Positions 16,930 to 22,676 of a DNA stretch of 35,316 nucleotides are shown here, one piece after another; the first letter of the stretch is position 1, and each line of letters opens with the position of its first letter. Where the stretch lies: positions 1 through 35,316 of the IMG/VR virus record IMGVR_UViG_3300011116_000414, one strand, 5' to 3'. The DNA is from a virus. Made by a program: the position numbers and the translations under genes. The notes under the pieces are model-generated. The model saw nothing but the letters and a program-made list of their open reading frames with translations, ran no database searches and was not told where the DNA came from.

Positions 16930-17547
16930 ATGAACACAACAGAGCAGACTAAAGCGGGAGAGGGCGCGGGCGTGAGCTACGCGCTAGAGGTAGAGGGCGA
17001 GAGCCTAAGAGAGCTACTGGAGGGCGCGATTACCCACGCGCACAAGGATAAAGACTTACCGGCACTAAACGCGGTAATGCTAGAGGGAGAGAGAGGGTAT
17101 CTAAGTGCCCGCGCTACCGATAGATACCGTCTAATTGTGGGTAAGATAGAGGTAATGGAGGGTGAGCTATCTCCTAGCCTAGTATCTCTTAGCGATATTA
17201 AGCGCATAGTGGCCTTAGCTAAGGAGGGTAAGATAAGTAACAAGGTTACTTTTAACCGTATCGGTGATCTATTAACCGTAAGCGCGGGCGGTAATTCTCT
17301 TACGCTTACCATAGTGGAGGCGAGCTATCCTCCCTCTTTTGATGATCTACTTAACAAGGGAGAGGTAAGCGCATTAGATACTATTGCGTTTAACCCTAGC
17401 TACTTTAGCGATTACGCTAAGATAGTAGGCAAGGGCGTACAGGTGAAAGTCACTTTCAAGGGTGAGCGTATGCCCATTACTATCGGCCTAGTAGGGGATA
17501 AAGTAGAGTGGCGGGCATTACTTATGCCTATGCGCTTTAAAGATTAG
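16930..17547 (+). CDS. Sliding-clamp homologue lacking domain I, 205 aa
   Basis: Start ATG 16930 follows AAGGGT; an ATG at 16843 would include leader sequence. The core reads ALNAVMLEGERGYLSARATDR then YRLIVG: the ATD-R-RL signature (residues 62-68) of domain II in bacterial beta clamps (ATDGHRL in E. coli). Residues about 130-175 (IAFNPSYFSDYAKIVG) match domain III, and the C-terminus ends LLMPMRFKD, like the MPMRL tail that forms part of the partner-binding pocket. Bacterial clamps have three domains and about 370 residues; this has two, so a ring would need three subunits rather than two. It should tether DNA polymerase to DNA. No phage polymerase is seen, so it may act on the host enzyme. 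Confidence 0.75.
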   Translation: MNTTEQTKAGEGAGVSYALEVEGESLRELLEGAITHAHKDKDLPALNAVMLEGERGYLSARATDRYRLIVGKIEVMEGELSPSLVSLSDIKRIVALAKEGKISNKVTFNRIGDLLTVSAGGNSLTLTIVEASYPPSFDDLLNKGEVSALDTIAFNPSYFSDYAKIVGKGVQVKVTFKGERMPITIGLVGDKVEWRALLMPMRFKD

Positions 17548-17562
17548 TTAGTGGCGTATTAT

Positions 17563-17618
17563 CTTGCTCTATCCTCTATGGGGTAGAGTAAGGTAATATC
17601 TTACTAACCGGTAAGATA
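17563..17618 (+). promoter_or_regulatory. Two leader hairpins after clamp gene
   Basis: Stem one pairs cttgctcta (17563-17571) with tagagtaag (17584-17592), one G-T pair. Stem two is perfect: tatcttac (17597-17604), loop taaccg, gtaagata (17611-17618). Neither has a following T-run. Next comes agaataagggt, repeated from the clamp leader. Likely mRNA processing or stability elements. Confidence 0.4.
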
Positions 17619-17634
17619 GAGAGAATAAGGGTAG

Positions 17635-17871
17635 ATGATGAAAGATAAATTAGAGTGGGAGAGCGCGAGTGTTACTGGCGCTCAATTAAGGCAGACACTT
17701 AACGGGCAGTATTACGCCTATCAGATCAAGCGGGGAGAGTGGAAAGCGGGGCGAGTGTGGTTTAACGTAGAGACAGACTTTCGCCTAACGTTTAGCTCTT
17801 TCGCGGTAGCTAAGGCGTATTGCCAGCGATATGAGAGCGATAAAGTAATTATTGTGGGAGAGGTAGCGTAA
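17635..17871 (+). CDS. Early protein of unknown function, 78 aa
   Basis: Two adjacent ATGs (17635, 17638) follow AAGGGT; the second has better spacing. Product has VTGAQLRQTLNGQYYAYQ and GRVWFNVETDFRL, a helix followed by strands, with one Cys. It ends in a TAATG overlap with the next gene. No family recognised. Confidence 0.6.
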   Translation: MMKDKLEWESASVTGAQLRQTLNGQYYAYQIKRGEWKAGRVWFNVETDFRLTFSSFAVAKAYCQRYESDKVIIVGEVA

Positions 17872-18098
17872 TGCAAGAGTTAAGCGAGAGTATCTATCGC
17901 CTAAGTATCCGTGAGTATGAGGACTTACAGAGCGAGAGTGAGAGAGCGTGGATAGTAGATCTACTAGACACTAGCGGTAATTGCATAATCGAGGGTGCTG
18001 GCGTGGCTGGTACTTTAATGAAAGCTATGGAGGAGGCTGGCAAGGCTATTACCTTACACCTAGCTGATGAATGGCTAATGGCAAGGGGGACACTATGA
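17871..18098 (+). CDS. Early protein of unknown function, 75 aa
   Basis: Coupled to the gene before it (TAATG) and after it (ATGA). MQELSESIYRLSIREYEDL then AWIVDLLDTSGNCIIEGAG and a C-terminal helix AMEEAGKAITLHLADEWL. Likely a small alpha-beta fold. No signature residues that point to an activity. Confidence 0.6.
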   Translation: MQELSESIYRLSIREYEDLQSESERAWIVDLLDTSGNCIIEGAGVAGTLMKAMEEAGKAITLHLADEWLMARGTL

Positions 18099-18229
18099 GT
18101 AAAGTAAAAGAATGTGTAGAGCCGGACGAGATGATATGGAAGGACTGTGATAAGCCGGATCACGATAGTTGCTATGTAATGGTATGTCCTGGGTGCGATA
18201 CCCACTTTCCCGATTGCGAGGATAACTAA
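18095..18229 (+). CDS. Acidic Cys-rich mini-protein, 44 aa
   Basis: Begins MSKVKECVEPDEMIWKDCDK, with YVMVCPGCDTHFPDCEDN at the end: a CPGC pair plus Cys and His on either side, suitable for one zinc site. Strongly acidic, unlike most zinc fingers that touch DNA, so a protein-binding role is more likely. Overlaps both neighbours by a few bases. Confidence 0.55.
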   Translation: MSKVKECVEPDEMIWKDCDKPDHDSCYVMVCPGCDTHFPDCEDN

Positions 18230-18339
18230 TGGGATATGAGCCGGAGTTAAATGACCCAGTATTCTATGAGAATGAGGGAGAGGTTGAAGAGATGTCGCCA
18301 GAGTTTGACACACTAGAAGAGCTAGAGGGAGAGAGCTAA
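18229..18339 (+). CDS. Very acidic peptide, 36 aa
   Basis: MGYEPELNDPVFYENEGEVE and on to LEELEGES: more than a third of residues are Asp or Glu with almost no Lys or Arg. TAATG coupling on both sides. Could be a DNA-mimic or inhibitor-type peptide; its charge is the only evidence. Confidence 0.5.
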   Translation: MGYEPELNDPVFYENEGEVEEMSPEFDTLEELEGES

Positions 18340-18497
18340 TGAATAAAGAATACCTAGCAGCTAAGGCTAACCTATGCCTAGATCAAGCCAAGATAGACCT
18401 AGAGCAGGAGGAGATAGCGCGAGCTATCGCTAACCTAAAGAGGGCTAATTCTGCCCTGTCGCAGCTATTCGGGTTTAAGGAGGAGGCTGATGAGTAA
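18339..18497 (+). CDS. Small coiled-coil protein, 52 aa
   Basis: MNKEYLAAKANLCLDQAKID then LEQEEIARAIANLKRANSAL: one long amphipathic helix with heptad-like Leu/Ile spacing, probably dimeric. TAATG start and an 8-base overlap with the next gene, whose AAGGAGG lies within this gene's end. Confidence 0.55.
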   Translation: MNKEYLAAKANLCLDQAKIDLEQEEIARAIANLKRANSALSQLFGFKEEADE

Positions 18498-18708
18498 TAC
18501 TATGGTGGTCAAGACCAAGACCTGTACTGTATGCGGTAAGTATGAGCTATGGAGTCTGGATCGTAAAGCGGTAGAGAGCTGGCAAGCGGGAGAGTACATA
18601 CAAAATGCTTTCCCTGAAATGTCTATGGAGGACAGAGAAGTGTTAATAACCGGCACGCACCCTGCGTGCTGGGATAAATTATTTCCAGAGGAGGACGAGA
18701 GTGAGTAG
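18490..18708 (+). CDS. Conserved small phage zinc-binding protein, 72 aa
   Basis: Strong AAGGAGG 5 bases before ATG 18490. TCTVCGKYELWSLD gives a CxxC; the C-terminal half EYIQNAFPEMSMEDREVLI then GTHPACWDKLF is a pattern I know from many small phage and plasmid proteins (IQxAFP...DRExLIxGxHPxCW). The last Cys and His may complete a zinc site with the CxxC. Function is not established for this type of protein. Confidence 0.7.
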   Translation: MSNTMVVKTKTCTVCGKYELWSLDRKAVESWQAGEYIQNAFPEMSMEDREVLITGTHPACWDKLFPEEDESE

Positions 18709-18853
18709 AGTAACAGGATTTACTATCTTTAATAAGGAGACAGGGCAGAAGTTAGCAACGCTTCCACTTACTATCCCTATTGGGGCAACAGTAGAGGCGT
18801 ATGAGAGAGACGGACATAGTGTGGGTTGGGGTTGGGAGGAGAGTAATGAGTAA
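18701..18853 (+). CDS. Small early protein, 50 aa
   Basis: GTG 18701, after GAGGACGAG, overlaps the previous stop by 8 bases. VSRVTGFTIFNKETGQKLAT, then PIGATVEAYERDGHSVGWGW: looks like a small beta-hairpin fold. It overlaps the next ATG by 8 bases. No family recognised. Confidence 0.5.
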   Translation: MSRVTGFTIFNKETGQKLATLPLTIPIGATVEAYERDGHSVGWGWEESNE

Positions 18854-19097
18854 TATCTACACCATACACCCGCCTAAGAGCGAGCTGATTAACTTTTACG
18901 AGATCGTAGAACCCGACGGCGGTAATACGTGGGGAGGAGAGCACGCCGAGTCTGCCATTCAATGGCTTAGCCTTGCACCTGCTGGCTCACGGATACTGGT
19001 ATCTGCGTGGGATAGTGATGAAGAGGACGCTCACTTAGTAGGTCAGAGCATAGACATAACAGAGCTAATTCAGCACGCAAGGAAGGCGGGACTATGA
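18846..19097 (+). CDS. Early protein of unknown function, 83 aa
   Basis: Start ATG 18846 follows GGGAGGAG; an ATG at 18801 has no site. IYTIHPPKSELINFYEIVEP, then GGEHAESAIQWLSLAPAGSR, then ILVSAWDSDEEDAHLVGQSI. The helix-strand pattern and acidic DSDEED loop suggest a small alpha-beta protein. ATGA overlap with the next gene. Confidence 0.6.
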   Translation: MSNIYTIHPPKSELINFYEIVEPDGGNTWGGEHAESAIQWLSLAPAGSRILVSAWDSDEEDAHLVGQSIDITELIQHARKAGL

Positions 19098-19180
19098 ACC
19101 TAGTCTTAGGCTTGATCGTAGTAATGCTGGTAGTCTATGCGCTTATAGTGTGGGAGGACAAGATCAATGACGGAGAGTAA
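19094..19180 (+). CDS. 28-aa membrane peptide
   Basis: MNLVLGLIVVMLVVYALIVW followed by EDKINDGE: one hydrophobic helix with an acidic C-terminus, and almost nothing else. AAGGCGGG precedes it. It comes two genes before the transglycosylase and could act with it at the membrane; that is inference. Confidence 0.5.
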   Translation: MNLVLGLIVVMLVVYALIVWEDKINDGE

Positions 19181-19454
19181 GCAGGTAAGTGGTAAGCAGG
19201 CTATTCACTATCGTAACTATAGACGTGCAAGAGACAAGGCATTAGTTCGCCTAGCTCATTTGTATCCGGATACGTACAAGCAGTTGCTTGATGAACAAAG
19301 GAGTTTTGATGAGCAAGAGGGCAAGACTTGGAGCATTACTGGTAATACTCGTCTTACTATTACTACACATACACGGGCAAACGCCGTCCCTGACGTTGCC
19401 GGACGTACAGATTATGAAAGCTCGGACGAAGGCGACGATGGAGGAGAAGCGTGA
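19167..19454 (+). CDS. Early protein overlapping transglycosylase, 95 aa
   Basis: GGAGGA lies 8 bases before ATG 19167. Residues 10-55 (HYRNYRRARDKALVRLAHLY, then DTYKQLLDEQRSFDEQEGKT) match a helical pattern common in small actinophage and actinobacterial proteins. The last 40 residues are Thr-rich then acidic (SSDEGDDGGEA), and this part overlaps the transglycosylase gene in another frame, which may explain its low complexity. The stop overlaps a GTG as GTGA. Confidence 0.65.
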   Translation: MTESKQVSGKQAIHYRNYRRARDKALVRLAHLYPDTYKQLLDEQRSFDEQEGKTWSITGNTRLTITTHTRANAVPDVAGRTDYESSDEGDDGGEA

Positions 19455-19728
19455 GAACAAGGCACTTGCGATTGGTTACGCACGAGCACTCGGATACAGT
19501 AAGAAGCAAATCACCTGCCTTGTCACTCTATGGGCCGGTGAAAGCAGGTTTGACCACCTTGCCGACAACAAGCGATCAACAGCTTACGGAATTGCTCAGC
19601 TGCTTGGAGAGGAAGATAGCAGACCTGAATACCAAGTCCTACACGGTCTTAGATACATTGACCACCGTTACCCAAAGGATCGAAGTTGCTCTGCGCTTCG
19701 ACACCACCAGCGAAAGCACTGGTATTAA
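19309..19728 (+). CDS. Lytic-transglycosylase-like protein with N-terminal membrane segment, 139 aa
   Basis: ATG 19309 follows AAGGAG with 5-6 bases between, better than the ATG at 19288. Residues 6-22 (RLGALLVILVLLLLHIH) are a signal or anchor. The catalytic part runs ALGYSKKQITCLVTLWAGES (Glu78 is the likely acid), then TAYGIAQLLGE and HGLRYIDHRYP, ending HHQRKHWY. This order (ES, YGIxQ, GLxYIxxRY, WY end) is that of phage and actinobacterial SLT-type transglycosylases, which cut peptidoglycan glycan strands. A wall enzyme in the early operon rather than the lysis cassette is unusual. It overlaps the 95-aa gene by 146 bases. Confidence 0.75.
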   Translation: MSKRARLGALLVILVLLLLHIHGQTPSLTLPDVQIMKARTKATMEEKRENKALAIGYARALGYSKKQITCLVTLWAGESRFDHLADNKRSTAYGIAQLLGEEDSRPEYQVLHGLRYIDHRYPKDRSCSALRHHQRKHWY

Positions 19729-19735
19729 AATATGA
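19451..19735 (+). CDS. Possible overprinted gene inside transglycosylase, 94 aa
   Basis: An open frame starts at GTG 19451 after GGAGAAG, overlapping the 95-aa stop as GTGA, and ends in ATGA with the methyltransferase start. Most of it lies inside the transglycosylase in another frame. The first 40 residues look composition-driven, but residues 40-82 (SDQQLTELLSCLERKIADLN and on to TVTQRIEVALRF) form a convincing amphipathic helix. The exact coupling at both ends is suggestive; a chance open frame is the alternative. Confidence 0.4.
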   Translation: MRTRHLRLVTHEHSDTVRSKSPALSLYGPVKAGLTTLPTTSDQQLTELLSCLERKIADLNTKSYTVLDTLTTVTQRIEVALRFDTTSESTGIKI

Positions 19736-20199
19736 AACTTATATTAGACCCTGCTTCATCAATGCGTTCTTTTTATTTTGATAAAAAAGACCCACGAGTT
19801 TTATTTGGTGATATTCGAGAGGACGAGACTCACTTACTAACCAATGGGCAGACTATTAAAATTAAACCTGATGAGGTTATGGACTTCAGGGCAATACCTT
19901 ACCCAGATGAGTCCTTTCAAACAGTTGTCTTTGATCCGCCTCATATGCTGAGACTTTCAGAGAAGTCTTGGATGCGTAAGAAGTATGGAGTATTAGACAG
20001 CGAGAACTGGAGAGATGATTTGACTAAAGGTTTTGCTGAGTGCTTCAGAGTATTAAAGACTAATGGTACTTTGGTATTTAAGTGGAACGAAGTATCTATT
20101 CCATTAAAAGAAGTGCTGGCTCTTACCCCCCCCAATACAAACCGGTTCTTGGACATCCTTCGGGTAAGAGGATGGGTACTCACTGGGTGCTGTTCCTAA
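19732..20199 (+). CDS. SAM-dependent methyltransferase, frameshifted at a poly-C tract
   Basis: Class I methyltransferase of a phage-borne family: LILDPASSMRSFYFDK, LFGDIRE, PYPDESFQTVVFDPPH (catalytic-loop DPPH at 68-71) and GTLVFKWNE (112-120). Nucleic acid is the likely substrate. After residue 134 the frame reads through eight C (20126-20133) into an unrelated tail (NTNRFLDILRVRGW). Reading one base back at the tract instead gives QYKPVLGHPSGKRMGTHWVL then FLK, the expected family ending (KPLFGHxSGK...THW), stopping at 20202-20204. So the true gene is probably 19732-20204 with a -1 shift, or the tract length varies, or the assembly is one C short. Confidence 0.75.
   Translation: MKLILDPASSMRSFYFDKKDPRVLFGDIREDETHLLTNGQTIKIKPDEVMDFRAIPYPDESFQTVVFDPPHMLRLSEKSWMRKKYGVLDSENWRDDLTKGFAECFRVLKTNGTLVFKWNEVSIPLKEVLALTPPNTNRFLDILRVRGWVLTGCCS
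20126..20133 (+). repeat. Poly-C(8) tract at methyltransferase frameshift
   Basis: Eight consecutive C, exactly where the methyltransferase switches from the family frame to a foreign one. One more C, or a -1 slip, restores the expected C-terminus. Homopolymers like this are the usual basis of phase-variable bacterial methyltransferases and also a common sequencing error site. Confidence 0.8.
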
Positions 20200-20208
20200 A
20201 ATAAATGT

Positions 20209-20293
20209 GCTAGGTTTCTAACCCTTTCCTAGCAACCTTTTCTCGTCGAGCGAGAAAACAAAATACCCTTCACCGTTTGGTGGAGGGTATTTT
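20209..20293. terminator. Bidirectional terminator with three hairpins between convergent operons
   Basis: Hairpin 1: gctagg (20209-20214) with cctagc (20228-20233). Hairpin 2: ttttctcg (20238-20245) with cgagaaaa (20251-20258), perfect. Hairpin 3: a 15-bp stem (20260-20274 with 20279-20293, one G-T pair) with loop gttt; its base is AAAA/TTTT, so it gives a U-tract in both directions. It ends the rightward early operon and the leftward replication operon. Confidence 0.8.
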
Positions 20294-20342
20294 GCTAGCA
20301 CTCAACAAGCGGGCGCTTGCCAAGATCTAAATAATAAACTAA

Positions 20343-20804
20343 CTATCTCATAATAACAAGTGCTGACGGAAACGGAGCAGAGTTCTTTTGGTTGCCAAAC
20401 TTCAAGCGAACACGTATAAATCTAATCTCGTGATGTATGCAGTAATCGTGCCACCAAGAGGTATCGGTACGAGCTGGCACTAGGCAAACTACTGCCCCCC
20501 CCCCAGCAGCAACGGCGTTCGCCTTGCGAACCCAGTCTTTAATAGTCCTACCATATGGAGGGTTGAGCCAGATAGTGCCAGCACTATCCTTAGCCCAGTC
20601 TCTAGTAAAGGCATCACGCCTTGAGTGGTCAGGATGATCAGGACCATACCAGTTATCGGGTACAAGAGTTGAAGATTCAAGGGCTGCTGCATCTAAGGTG
20701 AAACTAAACTCAGCGTTGACTTTATCGTAGTAATCACGTGGCGTAGTCCACGTATCATCATTAGAAGTCTTGAATGTATCAGTCTTATAGAATCCTTCAG
20801 TCAT
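20343..20804 (-). CDS. Phage DNA N6-adenine methyltransferase (Dam-type), 153 aa
   Basis: TWTTPRDYYDKVNAEFSFTL then DAAALE is the N-terminal signature of the phage Dam family; IWLNPPYGRTIKDWV carries the catalytic NPPY (81-84); VCLVPARTDTSWWHDYC and FGNQKNSAPFPSALVI complete the family. About 150 residues is normal for it. It would methylate adenines in phage DNA, probably against host restriction. Residues 101-103 (GGG) are coded by a run of ten G on the coding strand (plus-strand C, 20495-20504), here in frame; a length change of one base would truncate the protein. ATG 20804 is coupled (TAATG) to the FmdB-like gene. Confidence 0.85.
   Translation of the reverse strand: MTEGFYKTDTFKTSNDDTWTTPRDYYDKVNAEFSFTLDAAALESSTLVPDNWYGPDHPDHSRRDAFTRDWAKDSAGTIWLNPPYGRTIKDWVRKANAVAAGGGAVVCLVPARTDTSWWHDYCIHHEIRFIRVRLKFGNQKNSAPFPSALVIMR
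20495..20504 (-). repeat. Poly-G(10) tract inside the adenine methyltransferase
   Basis: Ten consecutive C on the plus strand, that is G on the coding strand, between the NPPY motif and the LVPAR motif. In frame as given. Together with the C8 tract about 370 bases away it makes two methyltransferase genes with slippery homopolymers. Confidence 0.8.
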
Positions 20805-20977
20805 TATCCACCATTACTATAAAAACCTTTACCCTTAAATGTAATAGCGGGTGAATCCCATACTCGATTCATAATCTCGTGGCAATCAAAGCACATAGGA
20901 GTAGATGCCTCCTCGTGGATAGAACGCTCAACCGATAGAGTTGCGTTGCACTTACCGCACTTGTAGTCATAGATCAT
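20804..20977 (-). CDS. FmdB-like zinc ribbon protein, 57 aa
   Basis: MIYDYKCGKCNATLSVERSI, with Cys at 7, 10, 29 and 32 (CxxC...CxxC), then MNRVWDSPAITFKGKGFYS: the order of the FmdB family (short YxYxCxxC start, second CxxC, RVxSxPAxxFKGxGFY end). FmdB proteins are putative regulators with one zinc. It overlaps the previous stop as ATGA and the Dam start as TAATG. In a phage it may bind nucleic acid or host transcription machinery; not shown. Confidence 0.75.
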   Translation of the reverse strand: MIYDYKCGKCNATLSVERSIHEEASTPMCFDCHEIMNRVWDSPAITFKGKGFYSNGG

Positions 20978-21258
20978 AACTGTACTGCCTTTACAACCTT
21001 TACTGTAGTGTGAAGTATAATCAAATCAGCCTCAGTCTTATCAGGTACAGGAATAAAGCGTTCACCAAGTTGCTTGAGATATTTATGTTCTGCAATGACT
21101 GGCTCTGAAACTGGTGAATAATTCTCTTGTTTAACTTTGCGGATTAAGTTATCTTTTATTATGTTTTCAACAAGCGCTCTATCTGCTTTGTCATAAAACT
21201 CAACAGAAACTGTATCCTCTTGACCAAACATCTTAACCAGCAACTTCTTCCGTTTCAT
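20974..21258 (-). CDS. Replication-block protein of unknown function, 94 aa
   Basis: MKRKKLLVKMFGQEDTVSVE then FYDKADRALVENIIKDNLIR and later ADLIILHTTVKVVKAVQL. Alternating strands and one helix, basic start, no Cys. ATGA overlap with both neighbours. Probably a small accessory to the nuclease encoded just upstream, by position only. Confidence 0.6.
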   Translation of the reverse strand: MKRKKLLVKMFGQEDTVSVEFYDKADRALVENIIKDNLIRKVKQENYSPVSEPVIAEHKYLKQLGERFIPVPDKTEADLIILHTTVKVVKAVQL

Positions 21259-21638
21259 AACTGCACCGCTTCTTCCAAAGGTAGATAACCTACTAACTTG
21301 CTGACTTTATTAGAGCGAGAGAACTCGGTAGTAGCTGGCATCCAATGACTTAACCATTCAGGCTCTGGCACATCCATTAAGTCAAAAGAAAAGACACCCA
21401 AAGGTGTCGAGTTAATATAGAACGGGATTAAATCTCGCTCTGCTGCCTGAGTTATCAGTTTGCGATACTTCATCTCTTCAATCAGTAACGTGGGATAGTG
21501 GGTATGTCTACACTTTAACTCTATGTAGTGACCGGCTTGCTTGGAGATGCAGTCAAAGGCATCATAGATGCCCTCACTCTTAACCAAATCTGGGTACAGG
21601 TCGGCTTTGAGATAATCAAAGAGTTCAGATTCTTTCAT
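21255..21638 (-). CDS. PD-(D/E)XK-like nuclease, 127 aa
   Basis: Start at ATG 21638, coupled as ATGA to the sigma-like gene; a TTG two codons earlier is the alternative. Residues about 24-43 read GIYDAFDCISKQAGHYIELK: an Asp, then a strand with ELK, as in PD-(D/E)XK endonuclease folds. HYPTLLIEEMKYRKL and LIPFYINSTPLGVFSFDL continue the alternating pattern. It resembles small phage proteins of restriction-enzyme fold; substrate unknown. One of at least three nucleases in this block. Confidence 0.6.
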   Translation of the reverse strand: MKESELFDYLKADLYPDLVKSEGIYDAFDCISKQAGHYIELKCRHTHYPTLLIEEMKYRKLITQAAERDLIPFYINSTPLGVFSFDLMDVPEPEWLSHWMPATTEFSRSNKVSKLVGYLPLEEAVQL

Positions 21639-22267
21639 TGCCAAGGACTCACCCCACCAAGGTTATCCTGCAACCTACGAAGTGACTTCTCGCACCTGCG
21701 ATCTGCAGTAGATGTAGCACACTCTAGTACTTGTGCTATCTGTTGCAGAGTAAAGCTCTCGTGGTGGCGTAGCCTAAGAATCATCTGGTCATCTTGTTCT
21801 AGTTGAAGGTAGCCTTTCTTAATATCAATAAGGTTAGCAAGCAGGTTGCCACCTTCTGCCGGAGATGATGAACCTTTAGGTTGTCCATCGTTAATCATCT
21901 CTTGTGCTTGCTCTAATACTGTACCGTCTATGATAGATGCAATAACAAAGGGAAGTAGCTGACCAAGAGTTGCACTCTCGTAGTAGGCTTCATCGTTAGT
22001 TTGATAACCAGACTTAGATGCCTTCTCCTTGCGTGCATAACGCTCAGCTACACGTTTCATCTGCCACGCTATGCGTTGCTCATTATGTTTGCGCCGCTCT
22101 TCAATCGGCTCCATTAAATCTTCAGTATGATCTGCTACACGAGTCATTGCCCAAGCCATTAACTCCTGCTTGATATCATCAAACTCAACGTGAGTCTTAT
22201 ATCTGCGGTGGATAATCCTAGCAACGCTAGGTACTAAGTCATAGATTACTGGATGTAGTTCACTCAC
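21635..22267 (-). CDS. Sigma-70-family-like transcription factor, 210 aa
   Basis: GTG start at 22267, overlapping the upstream stop by 8 bases. HVEFDDIKQELMAWAMTRV (residues about 26-44) matches sigma region 2.1-2.2; the C-terminus DDQMILRLRHHESFTLQQIA then QVLECATSTADRRCEKSL is a region-4 helix-turn-helix. Between lies a long charged linker (residues 60-150), where classical sigma would carry promoter-melting elements. It probably directs RNA polymerase to phage promoters, the best candidate for late gene activation together with WhiB. A helper role in replication is possible. Confidence 0.7.
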   Translation of the reverse strand: MSELHPVIYDLVPSVARIIHRRYKTHVEFDDIKQELMAWAMTRVADHTEDLMEPIEERRKHNEQRIAWQMKRVAERYARKEKASKSGYQTNDEAYYESATLGQLLPFVIASIIDGTVLEQAQEMINDGQPKGSSSPAEGGNLLANLIDIKKGYLQLEQDDQMILRLRHHESFTLQQIAQVLECATSTADRRCEKSLRRLQDNLGGVSPWQ

Positions 22268-22676
22268 AGTCGGGTAGCACCTGATCTATTGTATATTGAA
22301 TGTTGAGTAGTTTGATAGCAAGAAAATCTATGTAGTTACTAGCATCGGCCAGCTCTTCAATCAATTCTCTAATAGTATCTGAGGTAGTAAAGGACTCAAA
22401 CTTTTGCCCTTGTGCTATTGCATATTGACTATGGCCTACACCTTTAACACGCATAGCACGCAAAGATGCAAAGGACTCAATGAAAGATGTAAGGTTCTCA
22501 GTACTCACACCTATCTTGCGATAGCCAGCTACTGCTGGGTGGTCTGCTAATGGCGTACTGGCTGGGGTCTTATCAATAGGGTCTGGCTTTCGTAGTGTGC
22601 TTGCAAGATCTGAAAGCCCATATGCTGCAAAGTTTGTAGCATTATGACCCACTCGTTCTGCGTCATCATCATACAT
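22260..22676 (-). CDS. Helical protein, possible nucleotide-pyrophosphatase fold, 138 aa
   Basis: Residues 1-55 are low complexity (DPIDKTPASTPLADHPAVAG). After that comes GVGHSQYAIAQGQKFESFTT then IRELIEELADASNYIDFLAI: the HxQY, QKFE and EELxD patterns are shared by many phage proteins encoded near primase or nucleotide genes, and EELAD resembles the metal-binding helix of all-alpha (MazG-like) pyrophosphatases. The full ExxE pair typical of MazG is not complete here, so I leave the activity open. Confidence 0.55.
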   Translation of the reverse strand: MYDDDAERVGHNATNFAAYGLSDLASTLRKPDPIDKTPASTPLADHPAVAGYRKIGVSTENLTSFIESFASLRAMRVKGVGHSQYAIAQGQKFESFTTSDTIRELIEELADASNYIDFLAIKLLNIQYTIDQVLPDCE

